A DNA stretch of 64,000 nucleotides from an uncultured Clostridia bacterium. GTDB taxonomy: Bacteria > Bacillota > Clostridia > UMGS1810. The notes below the pieces were generated by a model, which was given only the letters and a program-made list of their open reading frames with translations, was not told the DNA's origin and did not search any database. The stretch is taken from NCBI GenBank assembly GCA_934481345.1, contig CAKSPF010000003.1, positions 1 to 64,000 of the forward strand, written 5' to 3'. Both the position numbers and the translations under genes were made by a program. This document shows, in pieces, positions 27,721 to 36,070 of this stretch; positions within the stretch are counted from its first letter, which is position 1; each line of letters opens with the position of its first letter.

Positions 27721-28674
27721 TTATTGCCCAAAGGCTGCCGCAACCGCCAGAGCGGCATAATCGCCTATGCTGTCGCCAAGCTTTGCCGGGACGATTTCGC
27801 AGCCTGCAAGCGAGGTTTTAAGGCACTCACGCTCCAGAACCCTCTGCATCTGCTCAGTCATAAGGTTGCCGCTTCTTTCAAAAATACTGCCGATAACTAT
27901 TTTTTCGGGATTCAGAATGTCAATCAGCACAGAAAGTCCCGTTCCGAGCTTTTCGCCGCATATTTCATACACGCGATTTGCGTCCTCAAAGCCTTTTTTT
28001 GCACATTCGGCTACCTTTTTTGCCGTTATGCCGGCAAGCTCATCTGCCGAACCGCAATACGAAACGCTTCCGCCCATTTGCAGTTTTTCCGTTGCCAGAG
28101 TCCTTGCAAGCTGTGCAATGCCGCCGCCCGAACAAAAGCCCTCAAAGGAGCCCGACTTGCCGTAGCCGACAGGGCCGTTTTCCGAAATCCGTATATGCCC
28201 TATCTCCCCTGCCATATCGTTTTTGCCGCTGTACAGCCTGCCGTTTAATATAAGTCCCGCTCCCATACCCGTGCCGAAAGTCAGAAACACCATGTTATCG
28301 CACCCTTTTCCTGCGCCGTATTTCCACTCGGCAACGGCGCAGGCATTCGCGTCGTTTTGAAGATAAGCCCTGCCGCCCCAGCGTTTTTCTATAAACTCAA
28401 CAATTCTGACATTATCCCAGCCGGGCAGATTCGGAGGTGAAAGAATTATCCCCCCCGCCGAGTCGAGCGGACCTCCGCAGCTTATGCCCGTGCAGGAAAA
28501 GTCGTCTGTCATGCTCTCTGCCATAAAGCACATTTTACCGATTATTTCATATGCGCCCGCAGTGTGGTCGGTTTCTACAGTCTGCTTATCGGTTATTTTT
28601 ATTCCGTCCGCGGTTTCCTCGCCTATGCAAACGGCGCACTTTGTACCGCCTATATCAAAGCCTGTGTATTTCAT
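27721..28674 (-). CDS. ROK-family sugar kinase
   Basis: 317 residues. N-terminal phosphate loop FDIGGTK at 6-12, the second ATP-site strand FGTGMGAGLILNGRLYSG near 131-148, and GEIGHI with the substrate-binding Glu/His. The zinc motif CxCGxxGCxE typical of ROK kinases and repressors is altered to GKSGSFEGFCSG, losing most Cys ligands. There is no DNA-binding domain, so it is an enzyme rather than a repressor. It presumably phosphorylates the sugar that the neighbouring isomerase and aldolase handle. AGGAG precedes ATG; 20 nt separate it from the SIS gene. Confidence 0.82.
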   Translation of the reverse strand: MKYTGFDIGGTKCAVCIGEETADGIKITDKQTVETDHTAGAYEIIGKMCFMAESMTDDFSCTGISCGGPLDSAGGIILSPPNLPGWDNVRIVEFIEKRWGGRAYLQNDANACAVAEWKYGAGKGCDNMVFLTFGTGMGAGLILNGRLYSGKNDMAGEIGHIRISENGPVGYGKSGSFEGFCSGGGIAQLARTLATEKLQMGGSVSYCGSADELAGITAKKVAECAKKGFEDANRVYEICGEKLGTGLSVLIDILNPEKIVIGSIFERSGNLMTEQMQRVLERECLKTSLAGCEIVPAKLGDSIGDYAALAVAAAFGQ

Positions 28675-28689
28675 AAAATTCTCCTGCTT

Positions 28690-29340
28690 TCAGTTATTTT
28701 TCGGTACGCCTTCCCAGTCTTTCAAAAAGCGCTCTATTCCTGCCGAAGTGAGCGGATGCTCAATCATCTGAAGTATAACCTTGTACGGTACAGTGGCGAT
28801 ATGTGCGCCTGCAAGCGCTGCGTTGAGAACGTCCTCGGGGCTTCTGATGCTTGCAGCTATTATCTCGGTTTCTATGCCGTGAATACCGAAAATCGCCGCT
28901 ATCGACTCAATGAGGCTGTTGCCGTTTGAGGAAATATCGTTAAGCCTGCCGACAAACGGACTCACATATGACGCACCGGCGCGTGCGGCAAGAAGTGCCT
29001 GCGTAGGGCTGAATATCAGCGTCACATTCGTCTTTATTCCCTTTGATGACAACACCTTTACAGCCTTTAATCCCTCTGCCGTCATCGGTATCTTTATAAC
29101 AATATTCTTGTTAATCTTTGCAAGATCCAAAGCCTCCGAAATCATTCCGTCCGCATCAAGGCTTATAACCTCGGCGGAAATCGGTCCGTCCACGATTGAC
29201 GTTATCTCCTTTACAGCATCTTCAAAAATTCTGCCTTCCTTTGCAATAAGCGACGGATTTGTGGTAACTCCGCATATTACGCCCAGTTCGTTTGCCTGTC
29301 TGATTTCGCTTACATTTGCAGTATCTATAAATATTTTCAT
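28690..29340 (-). CDS. Transaldolase / fructose-6-phosphate aldolase-like enzyme
   Basis: 216 residues, the short TalC/FSA type of the transaldolase family. FIDTAN at 4-9, GVTTNPSLIAKEGR at 24-37 and the Schiff-base Lys83 in VIKIPMTAEG are all present, as is a C-terminal helix ending FLKDWEG. It forms or cleaves C-C bonds of ketose phosphates through dihydroxyacetone units; transaldolase and FSA activity cannot be told apart here. First gene of the operon with ROK and SIS genes, with GGGAGG before ATG. The divergent AraC regulator 160 bp away is the likely controller. Confidence 0.88.
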   Translation of the reverse strand: MKIFIDTANVSEIRQANELGVICGVTTNPSLIAKEGRIFEDAVKEITSIVDGPISAEVISLDADGMISEALDLAKINKNIVIKIPMTAEGLKAVKVLSSKGIKTNVTLIFSPTQALLAARAGASYVSPFVGRLNDISSNGNSLIESIAAIFGIHGIETEIIAASIRSPEDVLNAALAGAHIATVPYKVILQMIEHPLTSAGIERFLKDWEGVPKNN

Positions 29341-29381
29341 AACACCGTTCCTCCCTTTTTTATTCTATTATATTACCCAAA

Positions 29382-29470
29382 AGCGGTATTTTGAATATCT
29401 TAATAGGACAAATCACCGCTAAAATATATACTATTATGCCATTTACATTTTTAATATATTGAGTTATAAT
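29382..29470. promoter_or_regulatory. Divergent promoter region between aldolase operon and AraC gene
   Basis: Plus strand: TTTACA (29442-29447), 17 bp, TATAAT (29465-29470). Minus strand: a TATAAT-type -10 near 29370 with a weak TTCAAA -35. AGCGGT (29382-29387) and ACCGCT (29415-29420) form an inverted pair that could be operator half-sites. Confidence 0.55.
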
Positions 29471-29502
29471 AGCTTATGGCACATATGTCTTTGGAGGTAC
29501 TC

Positions 29503-30378
29503 ATGACTACGGAAAAATTAAAAAACACGGTAAATAAGCTTTCGGCTGTCTTGCTGAGGGAATTTGAATTTAACGGAATAAAAATATCGGTAAACTATGC
29601 CGCCCGTGCAAAGCACGGCAAAAACTGGATAATAGCTCCTCACTGCCACCCGTGGTTTGAGTTTAATTATGTATCGAAAGGGTCTGTATACACCTCGATA
29701 GACGGCAGGGAGTTTTTGGTATGCGGCGGCATGTCATACATAATACCGCCGGGCATTGTACATTCGCACCGCAACAACAACACCGGCGATGACGGAATAT
29801 GCATACGCTTCAGCCTGGACAGCGCCCATGCCGACAGGATATGCAAAGACGCATTGAGCGCAATCGCCGCTCCGCACCCGTGCGCCTTTAATTCACATAT
29901 TGACAGGCTGAATCTCAGCGGTGACGTATGCGGTATTCAGGCTGAATTTGTTTCGTGGATTATGCACACGGCAAATACCTGGATAACCCCGGACAAATCC
30001 GCCGGAATAAATTCTAAGAATATTCTGTCACACCAGGTTATTTTGTATCTTGAGGAATACCACAACACCAAAATCAAGGTCGGAGATATTGCAAATGCAG
30101 TCAATATGAGCTACAGAAGTCTTTCCAGGAAATTCATGGCGGAAACGGGAATGACAATATCCGATAAAATAACCGAGATACGGATACGCAGGGCGAAATA
30201 TCTGCTTCTGGCAACCAAAATGCCGCTGTATGATATAGCCGCCGAGGTGGGATATGAAAACGAATTTTATTTTTCAAAAAAATTCAAGCAAGCCGAAAAA
30301 ATATCCCCTGCCGTATACAGACGCAACGGCATAAAAACCAACAAAACTATTGACACCGCATACCGTAATGGAATATAA
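29503..30378 (+). CDS. AraC-family regulator with cupin sensor domain
   Basis: 291 residues from ATG 29503, which has GGAGG 5 nt upstream; the in-frame ATG at 29476 lacks a site. The N-terminal half is an AraC-type cupin with HCHPWFEFNYVSKGS and GGMSYIIPPGIVHSHR. The C-terminal 100 residues hold two helix-turn-helix motifs (IKVGDIANAVNMSYRSLSRK and LYDIAAEVGYENEFYFSKK) followed by a PAVYRR-type end. It is divergent from the aldolase/ROK/SIS operon and probably activates it in response to a sugar. It precedes nhaC by 60 bp with no clear terminator. Confidence 0.87.
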   Translation: MTTEKLKNTVNKLSAVLLREFEFNGIKISVNYAARAKHGKNWIIAPHCHPWFEFNYVSKGSVYTSIDGREFLVCGGMSYIIPPGIVHSHRNNNTGDDGICIRFSLDSAHADRICKDALSAIAAPHPCAFNSHIDRLNLSGDVCGIQAEFVSWIMHTANTWITPDKSAGINSKNILSHQVILYLEEYHNTKIKVGDIANAVNMSYRSLSRKFMAETGMTISDKITEIRIRRAKYLLLATKMPLYDIAAEVGYENEFYFSKKFKQAEKISPAVYRRNGIKTNKTIDTAYRNGI

Positions 30379-30438
30379 TACATATAATGGTGTAATATGT
30401 GATATTATGCTAAGACAAAAAACAAAGGGGAAATGAAA

Positions 30439-32268
30439 ATGCATTGTACAACCGGAAAAAGACTTTTTTCGGCGGCTATTCTGTTAGTTACGGTCTTATG
30501 CATAATGATGCCTTTCGTATCGTTTGCAGACAGTGCCGATCTGACGGAAAATGACGCGGCTGCGGAGTTTATGGACAAAAGCTCCGAGTATACACCCGAG
30601 TCAATGTCGGAAGAAGAAATCGAAAACTACAAAACCGCAGCTTCAACATTTATTGACAGCTACTCAGACAACGTAGGCGGAGATAATTTTACCGAAAATC
30701 TCGGCAAGGCTCTCAAAGCAAAGCGTGACGACGTACACCCATATGCCACATGGCTTTCGCTTTTGCCGCCGATTATAGCAATTGCGCTCGCGCTTATCAC
30801 AAAAGAGGTTTATTCCTCGCTGTTTATAGGAATACTCGCAGGCGCCATGCTTTACGCAAACTTTAACTTCATGGGCACTGTAAACCACCTGTTTTCGGGA
30901 GGATTTATAGCAGCCGTGGCGGATTCATACAATATCGGTATACTGTTCTTCCTCGTCGTGCTCGGCACCATAGTGGCGCTGATGAACAAGTCGGGCGGTT
31001 CCGCGGCATTCGGAAGATGGACTTCAAAGCGTATAAAAACAAGAGTGGGCGCTCAGCTTGCAACGGTTGCTCTCGGTGTTCTTATATTCGTAGACGACTA
31101 TTTCAACTGCCTTACCGTAGGCTCGGTAATGCGCCCGGTAACGGATAAATTCAATGTTTCGCGTTCAAAGCTTTCATATCTTATAGACGCTACCGCAGCT
31201 CCGGTATGCATTATAGCTCCGATTTCGTCATGGGCTGCCGCAGTTGCAGGCTTTGTATCGGAGGAGCAGATAGGCGGACTTGAGCTTTTCATCAGAACTA
31301 TTCCGTATAACTTCTATGCACTTTTGACAATCACCATGATGATAGCAATAGCGCTTATGAAATTTGATTACGGTCCGATGAGAAATCATGAAGAAAACGC
31401 TGCAAACGGCGACATTTTCTCAGAAAAAGGCAGAAAGAGAATTGATGAAGTCGAAGAACGCTCCGAAAATAAAAACGGCAGCGTATGGGATCTTGTAGCT
31501 CCCGTAGCCGTACTTATCATCACATGCATGCTCGGACTTCTGTATTCGGGCGGATTCTTCACAGACGGAGATACATACCATAACTTTATTACGGCATTCT
31601 CTGCGGCAGACGCGTCCGTAGGCCTTGTAATAGGTTCTTTTGCAGGTCTTATATTCGCTGTAGTGTACTTTATGTTAAGAGGAGTATTAAACTTCAAGGA
31701 ATGTATGGATTCCGTACCGGAGGGCTTCAAGGCAATGGTTCCGGCAATACTTATCCTGACATGTGCATGGACGCTTAAAGCAATGACAGACAGCCTCGGC
31801 GCAAAGGTATTTATCGCGGAATTTGTAAGAAACGACGCAAGCGCATTTATTCCGCTCCTGCCGGCAATAGTATTTCTTATCGGCGTGGGACTTTCGTTTG
31901 CAACGGGTACCTCGTGGGGTACGTTCGGAATACTTATCCCGATTGTTCTTGCGGTATTCGGCGGTTCTATAGACAAAGAAATAAGCATAATCGCAATTTC
32001 CGCATGCATGGCAGGCGCAGTATGCGGCGACCACTGCTCACCGATTTCCGACACCACGATAATGGCGTCCGCAGGTGCTCAGTGCAACCACTTAAACCAT
32101 GTATCGACTCAGCTTCCGTATGCAATGACGGTTGCGGCAGTATCATTTGTGATATACATAATAGCAGGCTTCGTTCAGAGCTGGCAGATTGTCCTTCCTT
32201 TGGGCATTATAGCAATGATTGCTGTGCTGTTTGCAATAAAAGCGGCAACAGGCAGAAAGAAAGCATAA
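30439..32268 (+). CDS. NhaC-family Na+/H+ antiporter
   Basis: 609 residues from the ATG at 30439, which lies 8 nt after GGGG; the ATG at 30433 is too close to it. A cleavable-looking signal (to FVSFAD) and an acidic 80-residue outer segment precede the first membrane helix (WLSLLPPIIAIALALI), which is unusual for the family. About 11-12 helices follow, with family blocks VDDYFNCLTVGSVMRP, PISSWAAAVAGFVSEEQIGG, ATGTSWGTFGILIPI and GDHCSPISDTTIMAS. It likely exchanges cytoplasmic Na+ for H+ or a coupled organic substrate. No partner gene is adjacent. Confidence 0.85.
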   Translation: MHCTTGKRLFSAAILLVTVLCIMMPFVSFADSADLTENDAAAEFMDKSSEYTPESMSEEEIENYKTAASTFIDSYSDNVGGDNFTENLGKALKAKRDDVHPYATWLSLLPPIIAIALALITKEVYSSLFIGILAGAMLYANFNFMGTVNHLFSGGFIAAVADSYNIGILFFLVVLGTIVALMNKSGGSAAFGRWTSKRIKTRVGAQLATVALGVLIFVDDYFNCLTVGSVMRPVTDKFNVSRSKLSYLIDATAAPVCIIAPISSWAAAVAGFVSEEQIGGLELFIRTIPYNFYALLTITMMIAIALMKFDYGPMRNHEENAANGDIFSEKGRKRIDEVEERSENKNGSVWDLVAPVAVLIITCMLGLLYSGGFFTDGDTYHNFITAFSAADASVGLVIGSFAGLIFAVVYFMLRGVLNFKECMDSVPEGFKAMVPAILILTCAWTLKAMTDSLGAKVFIAEFVRNDASAFIPLLPAIVFLIGVGLSFATGTSWGTFGILIPIVLAVFGGSIDKEISIIAISACMAGAVCGDHCSPISDTTIMASAGAQCNHLNHVSTQLPYAMTVAAVSFVIYIIAGFVQSWQIVLPLGIIAMIAVLFAIKAATGRKKA

Positions 32269-32287
32269 TCCGGACACAAAAAAATCA

Positions 32288-32322
32288 GCAGGGCTGTTGT
32301 TTTCAGCCCTGCTGTTATTTTT
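32288..32322 (+). terminator. Terminator of the nhaC gene
   Basis: Perfect 10-bp stem AGCAGGGCTG / CAGCCCTGCT (32288-32297, 32305-32314) with a T-rich tail; A-run on the other side, so bidirectional. Confidence 0.88.
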
Positions 32323-32331
32323 ATACCTTTT

Positions 32332-33216
32332 TTAATTATTGCTCAGATATTGATGCAGCTTTTCAATGTATTTCTTTTCGGCAGTAATGTCCGAAAAAAT
32401 TGTAATCTGAACAGGATTTTCTATTCCCGATATCTGAGTTGTGGATACTGACGCCTTAATCCATGCCGTATCTCCGCCCGGTCTTACGATTCTATATACT
32501 ATTTCAGAATTTTCACCCGTCCGAATCGCCGCCGAAACAGCTTTTCTCACATTCTCCCTGTCATCCGCATGTGTGAGATTCAAAAGCTTATCTGCCGTGC
32601 TTGCCGCGGCTTCTTTCAGGCTGTGCAGATCCGTCACGTCCATAGCAACGCCGATAAGCACATTATCGCCGATTCCGTCAAGGTCTACCACCGAATTTGT
32701 AATCTGCACCCACACAATTTCTCCGTTGCGCTTTCGGCATCGGAATTCGTAAGTTTCGGGCTGCTTTGTGCGTACCACTCTTTCCGCAGCCTCCATCGCC
32801 TTGTCATAATCCGCCGGCAAAATCGGTTCATCTATTACAAATCTGCCGACGCGCAGTCTTATTCTCTGAAAAATACAGTCCGGCGCGCTTGCCTTAAGAT
32901 GACCGTCATCAATCGCCTTTGATTTTATATATGACATCGGGTAAAGCGCCGCAAATTCATCTCCGGCAATATGTGCACAAATACCGCCGATTTCATTCAT
33001 GCAATTGTTTATGCTGGACGCTACATGGCGGATTACACCGTCGCCGGTTTCCGTGCCGTGCTGTGCATTGATAACCTTGAAATTATCTATATTTATACAT
33101 GAAAGCACATAAAACCCCGGCTCATGCATATTAATCATGTTTTTTGCCTGTTTTTTGCTATTGTAACATAAAACCGATATACCGTCAATCATAAAAAAAT
33201 CGGACAGCACATACAC
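32332..33216 (-). CDS. GGDEF domain followed by PAS domain, signalling protein
   Basis: Up to 294 residues. About 35-160 fit a GGDEF domain (INIDNFKVINAQHG, then AGDEF in place of GGDEF, then LRVGRFVID and a helix rich in Ala). After that come a PAC-like strand set (YEFRCRKRNGEIVWV, GVAMDVTD) and a PAS_3-like unit (DDRENVRKAV, YRIVRPGGDTAWI). Cyclase activity is uncertain because the domain order is unusual, the usual DxxTGLxNR block is eroded, and the start is ambiguous: GTG 33216, GTG 33210 behind AAGG, or ATG 33192. A TGA lies just upstream in frame, so the protein may have lost an N-terminal part. Divergent from an AraC gene. Confidence 0.65.
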   Translation of the reverse strand: MYVLSDFFMIDGISVLCYNSKKQAKNMINMHEPGFYVLSCINIDNFKVINAQHGTETGDGVIRHVASSINNCMNEIGGICAHIAGDEFAALYPMSYIKSKAIDDGHLKASAPDCIFQRIRLRVGRFVIDEPILPADYDKAMEAAERVVRTKQPETYEFRCRKRNGEIVWVQITNSVVDLDGIGDNVLIGVAMDVTDLHSLKEAAASTADKLLNLTHADDRENVRKAVSAAIRTGENSEIVYRIVRPGGDTAWIKASVSTTQISGIENPVQITIFSDITAEKKYIEKLHQYLSNN

Positions 33217-33247
33217 CTTGCCATTTTGAATAAATCACGGATTGGCA

Positions 33248-33276
33248 TTGACAAATTTATTTAATTGGTTTAATAT
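33248..33276 (+). promoter_or_regulatory. Promoter of the PocR-type AraC gene
   Basis: Consensus TTGACA (33248-33253), 17 bp, TAATAT (33271-33276). Confidence 0.75.
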
Positions 33277-33303
33277 CATATTAACAACATTTCAGGTGCT
33301 CAT

Positions 33304-34152
33304 ATGTGCCGAAATACGCTGAAAAATATTAAAAAAATGCACGGAGATGTTTTTATGAAACAGCTTGCCGATGAAATTGTCAGATATACCGAATATCTTA
33401 AAAACGCATACTCCCTTAACATATCGTTTCATATGCGGTTTGAGTTTTCCGACAGATTTGCAGCCTGCCCGGAAATTCTGCCGTACAATTCGCACATAAA
33501 CCCGTACTGCACATTTGTTAAGGGGAAAAATTTTGAAAAATGCGTCAGATGTCAGAAATTCGTCTGCCAAAAATGCAAAAGAGAAAAATACTTTTCGGGT
33601 GAATGTCATGCCGGCATTTCGCAGTACATACACGCCGTGGAAAATGCCGACGGTATAATGGGGTTTGTAAGCGTCAGCGGATATGAGGGCAAAAAGCGCC
33701 GCCCCGCCGCAAACAGCCTGTATGAAAGTTCTGTCATTCACAAAGAAGTACCAACGGAATTTTTAAAAACCGTAATCGCTCCGCTGTCAAGAATGCTCGG
33801 TATGCTCATGAGCGAGAAACCGCAGGAAAGCAATGACGGTTTCGGAAAAATCAAGGCATTCGTAAACGAGTACCACACCACGGTTACCCTCGATATGCTC
33901 TGCTCCGCCCTGCACTTCAGCAAATCCCACATAAGCCATGCTTTCAAGGCAAACACGGGCTGCACGCTGAAAGGCTACTGTAATATGCTAAAAATAAACG
34001 ACGCAAAAAAACTGCTGAAAGAAACCGGACTTTCCGTGACGGAAATTGCCTTGGCGTCCGGCTTTGAAAACATCAGCTATTTCATAAGCACCTTTAAAAG
34101 CCTCACCGGAGAAACACCGCTTGCATACAGAAAAAAACGGCGGCAGAGCTAA
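33304..34152 (+). CDS. AraC-family regulator with PocR-like sensor domain
   Basis: 282 residues from ATG 33304 (AGGTG 5 nt upstream), or 265 from ATG 33355, which has GGAG 9 nt upstream; both fit the promoter. About 20-145 match a PocR-type sensor with a Cys cluster (CVRCQKFVCQKC and ECHAG), the arrangement used by such domains to sense small hydrocarbons or polyols, possibly with bound metal. The C-terminal 100 residues are the AraC double helix-turn-helix (LDMLCSALHFSKSHISHAFK; VTEIALASGFENISYFISTFK). It converges with and overlaps by 4 bp the next AraC gene. Target genes unknown. Confidence 0.82.
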   Translation: MCRNTLKNIKKMHGDVFMKQLADEIVRYTEYLKNAYSLNISFHMRFEFSDRFAACPEILPYNSHINPYCTFVKGKNFEKCVRCQKFVCQKCKREKYFSGECHAGISQYIHAVENADGIMGFVSVSGYEGKKRRPAANSLYESSVIHKEVPTEFLKTVIAPLSRMLGMLMSEKPQESNDGFGKIKAFVNEYHTTVTLDMLCSALHFSKSHISHAFKANTGCTLKGYCNMLKINDAKKLLKETGLSVTEIALASGFENISYFISTFKSLTGETPLAYRKKRRQS

Positions 34153-34934
34153 AAAACCGTTTTTCTGTAGTGCATTGGCGAAATCCCCATCATTTGTTTG
34201 AATATATAGTTAAAGTATGCCTGACTGCAAAATCCGCACCTCTGCGAAATAACCGATATGGGAAGCTCGGTGGTATCGAGCAGAACCTTGGAGTTTTCAA
34301 TCCTCACGGTATTTATATAGTTGCCCGGAGTTTTGCCCGTAACCTCCTTAAACAGCTTGAAAAAGTTGCTTCGGCACATATATTCCGCTTTATACAGCTC
34401 GTCTATGTTTATGTTTTGGCTGTAATTATTCTTTATGTACTCGGTAATTTTGGCAATATGCTTTATTCCGTCAAGACCGGTATCATTTTTCTGCCCGCTG
34501 TCCTCGCGGAAATGGTACGATTCATGAATCATTGAAAGTATTTTTATAATTCCGGCTGTACTGGAAAGCTCCCTCGACCTCTCGTTTGTACTGTTTGAAT
34601 ATATCAGCTCGTCAAATGCATCTCTGCATTCCGGCAGATAAATACACGGAGGCAGCACATCCAGATACTTGTTTGCAAAAAGCTTGTCGCTGCACTGAAA
34701 ATGTATCGCATAGCACTCAAAATAATTTTTGCTCTGACGGGTATATCCGGGGCGCGCCACCACGACATTTCCTATGTTGTGCTTGTATTCGCGCTCGTTT
34801 ATAACGGAATAACCGTTTCCCGTAGTGTAAAACTCTATTTCGTACTGATTCAGAGAGCGAAGAAGAGTTAATTTTTTTCTTATTGACGAATCGGAGCGAA
34901 AATACATTAAATGGATATTATCAAAAAGATTCAT
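34149..34934 (-). CDS. AraC-family transcriptional regulator
   Basis: 261 residues with GAGGTG before ATG. The N-terminal 140 residues form a degenerate cupin-like sensor (NIGNVVVARPGYTRQSKNY). The C-terminal double helix-turn-helix is clear (INIDELYKAEYMCRSNFFKL and ISVISQRCGFCSQAYFNYIF). It lies upstream of nothing on its own strand except the convergent AraC gene, so its targets are probably elsewhere. The LacI-led sugar operon ends just upstream behind a terminator. Confidence 0.82.
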   Translation of the reverse strand: MNLFDNIHLMYFRSDSSIRKKLTLLRSLNQYEIEFYTTGNGYSVINEREYKHNIGNVVVARPGYTRQSKNYFECYAIHFQCSDKLFANKYLDVLPPCIYLPECRDAFDELIYSNSTNERSRELSSTAGIIKILSMIHESYHFREDSGQKNDTGLDGIKHIAKITEYIKNNYSQNINIDELYKAEYMCRSNFFKLFKEVTGKTPGNYINTVRIENSKVLLDTTELPISVISQRCGFCSQAYFNYIFKQMMGISPMHYRKTVF

Positions 34935-34986
34935 GCGTACACCTCGCTTTTTACGGACTATATCTGAATAACACTTTATAAATTAT

Positions 34987-35014
34987 ATTATAATGATTAT
35001 ATCCGAAATGTCAA
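34987..35014 (-). promoter_or_regulatory. Promoter of the AraC gene at 34149-34934
   Basis: Minus-strand TTGACA (35009-35014), 16-bp spacer, TATAAT (34987-34992). Confidence 0.75.
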
Positions 35015-35019
35015 TACAA

Positions 35020-35053
35020 AAAAATTTGCCGCGGGCATTTAATTGCCCGCGGC
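35020..35053 (-). terminator. Terminator of the LacI-led operon
   Basis: Perfect 10-bp stem GCCGCGGGCA / TGCCCGCGGC (35028-35037, 35044-35053) followed on the minus strand by AAATTTTTTTG. Confidence 0.9.
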
Positions 35054-35070
35054 TTGTTTTAATAAATAAT

Positions 35071-36066
35071 CTAAAGTCTGAATTCTTTATTGTTTCTCCA
35101 TGAACAGTGATTGCAGGTTATGCAGTTACCGTTGTATGTTTCCTCACGGAATTTTTCGGACAGCTCATTATTGAAAATATCAATAATGTCATTTTTCTTA
35201 ACGTTTCCGGCGCAGAAATCATAAAAATCGGTACAGTACATCACATTTCCGTTCCATGCCACATGAATATGGCGGAACGGCGAAAGACACTGCTTGTTTC
35301 CGGTACTCATACCGTGAGGCATATGCTTTATTTCAAAAGAATATTTCTCTTCAAAAACCTTTTTAAGCGCCTGTGATTTTTTATCGTCATAATCCGAAGG
35401 CATATCCATCTGCCAGGAATATATTTCACTTGCAGGCCTTTCAAAACAGCTTTCAAACCATCTGCCGTATTGTTCGGTTTCTTCCTTTGACAAATATATC
35501 ATATCCTGCAGCAAAAGCTGTTTCGGACGAATATCCTCCAGCAGCTTCGGAAATTTCGGCAGAACGGGCAAAAGCGCCGGCGACAGAACCGTCATAACGG
35601 TAATCTCCGCATTGCCGCCGCAAAGCAGCTTTGCATTTGCCGTCACTTTGTCAAAAACGCCGTTTCCCCTTATGCTGTCGTGTATTTCCTTCGGTCCGTC
35701 TATAGAAATATATATTCTCCTAAAATCATTTCTTAGTACGTCAGCCCATTTGTCGATAAGCACACCGTTTGTAACAATGCCGAGTTCATCAAACCCCTTT
35801 TGCCTCAGATATGCGGTTATATCGCTAAAATACGGCGACGTGAGCGGTTCTCCGCCCCACAGCATTACCGAGGGATATGTGCTTTTCGTCTTGCAGCAGT
35901 TTTCCAGAGAGTCGATAACCTTTTTCCAGTCATCAAGTGTCATTTTGCTGCCGCAGGCGTCTGAAAAAAAGCCTTTCTTACCCCACTGTCCGCAAAACCA
36001 GCATCTCAGATTGCAGTTTCGTGTAATTTGCAGGTGAACAAGCTCAAGCCTTTTTTCAACATGCAT
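35071..36066 (-). CDS. Radical SAM protein with SPASM-like Cys tail
   Basis: 331 residues from ATG 36066 (GGAG 9 nt upstream); the ATG at 36090 would overlap the previous gene. CNLRCWFC at 18-25 is the radical SAM CxxxCxxC cluster motif, followed by a GGEP-type strand (MLWGGEPL). The C-terminal region carries about seven Cys (CLSPFR, YCTDFYDFC, CITCNHC), as in SPASM proteins that hold auxiliary iron-sulfur clusters. Such enzymes mature peptides or modify sugars and other small molecules; no precursor peptide is seen nearby. It is the last gene of the dehydrogenase/isomerase/GH57 operon, so a carbohydrate substrate is the natural guess. Confidence 0.8.
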   Translation of the reverse strand: MHVEKRLELVHLQITRNCNLRCWFCGQWGKKGFFSDACGSKMTLDDWKKVIDSLENCCKTKSTYPSVMLWGGEPLTSPYFSDITAYLRQKGFDELGIVTNGVLIDKWADVLRNDFRRIYISIDGPKEIHDSIRGNGVFDKVTANAKLLCGGNAEITVMTVLSPALLPVLPKFPKLLEDIRPKQLLLQDMIYLSKEETEQYGRWFESCFERPASEIYSWQMDMPSDYDDKKSQALKKVFEEKYSFEIKHMPHGMSTGNKQCLSPFRHIHVAWNGNVMYCTDFYDFCAGNVKKNDIIDIFNNELSEKFREETYNGNCITCNHCSWRNNKEFRL

Positions 36067-36070
36067 AAAA

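Noticed and set aside
30433..30438. ATG 30433 as the nhaC start
   Set aside because: Only 2 nt from the GGGG ribosome site; ATG 30439 has normal spacing.
34208..34222. AAAGTATG copies inside coding regions (near 34213 and 41347)
   Set aside because: Only an 8-mer half-site within genes, without a palindrome or promoter; expected by chance.
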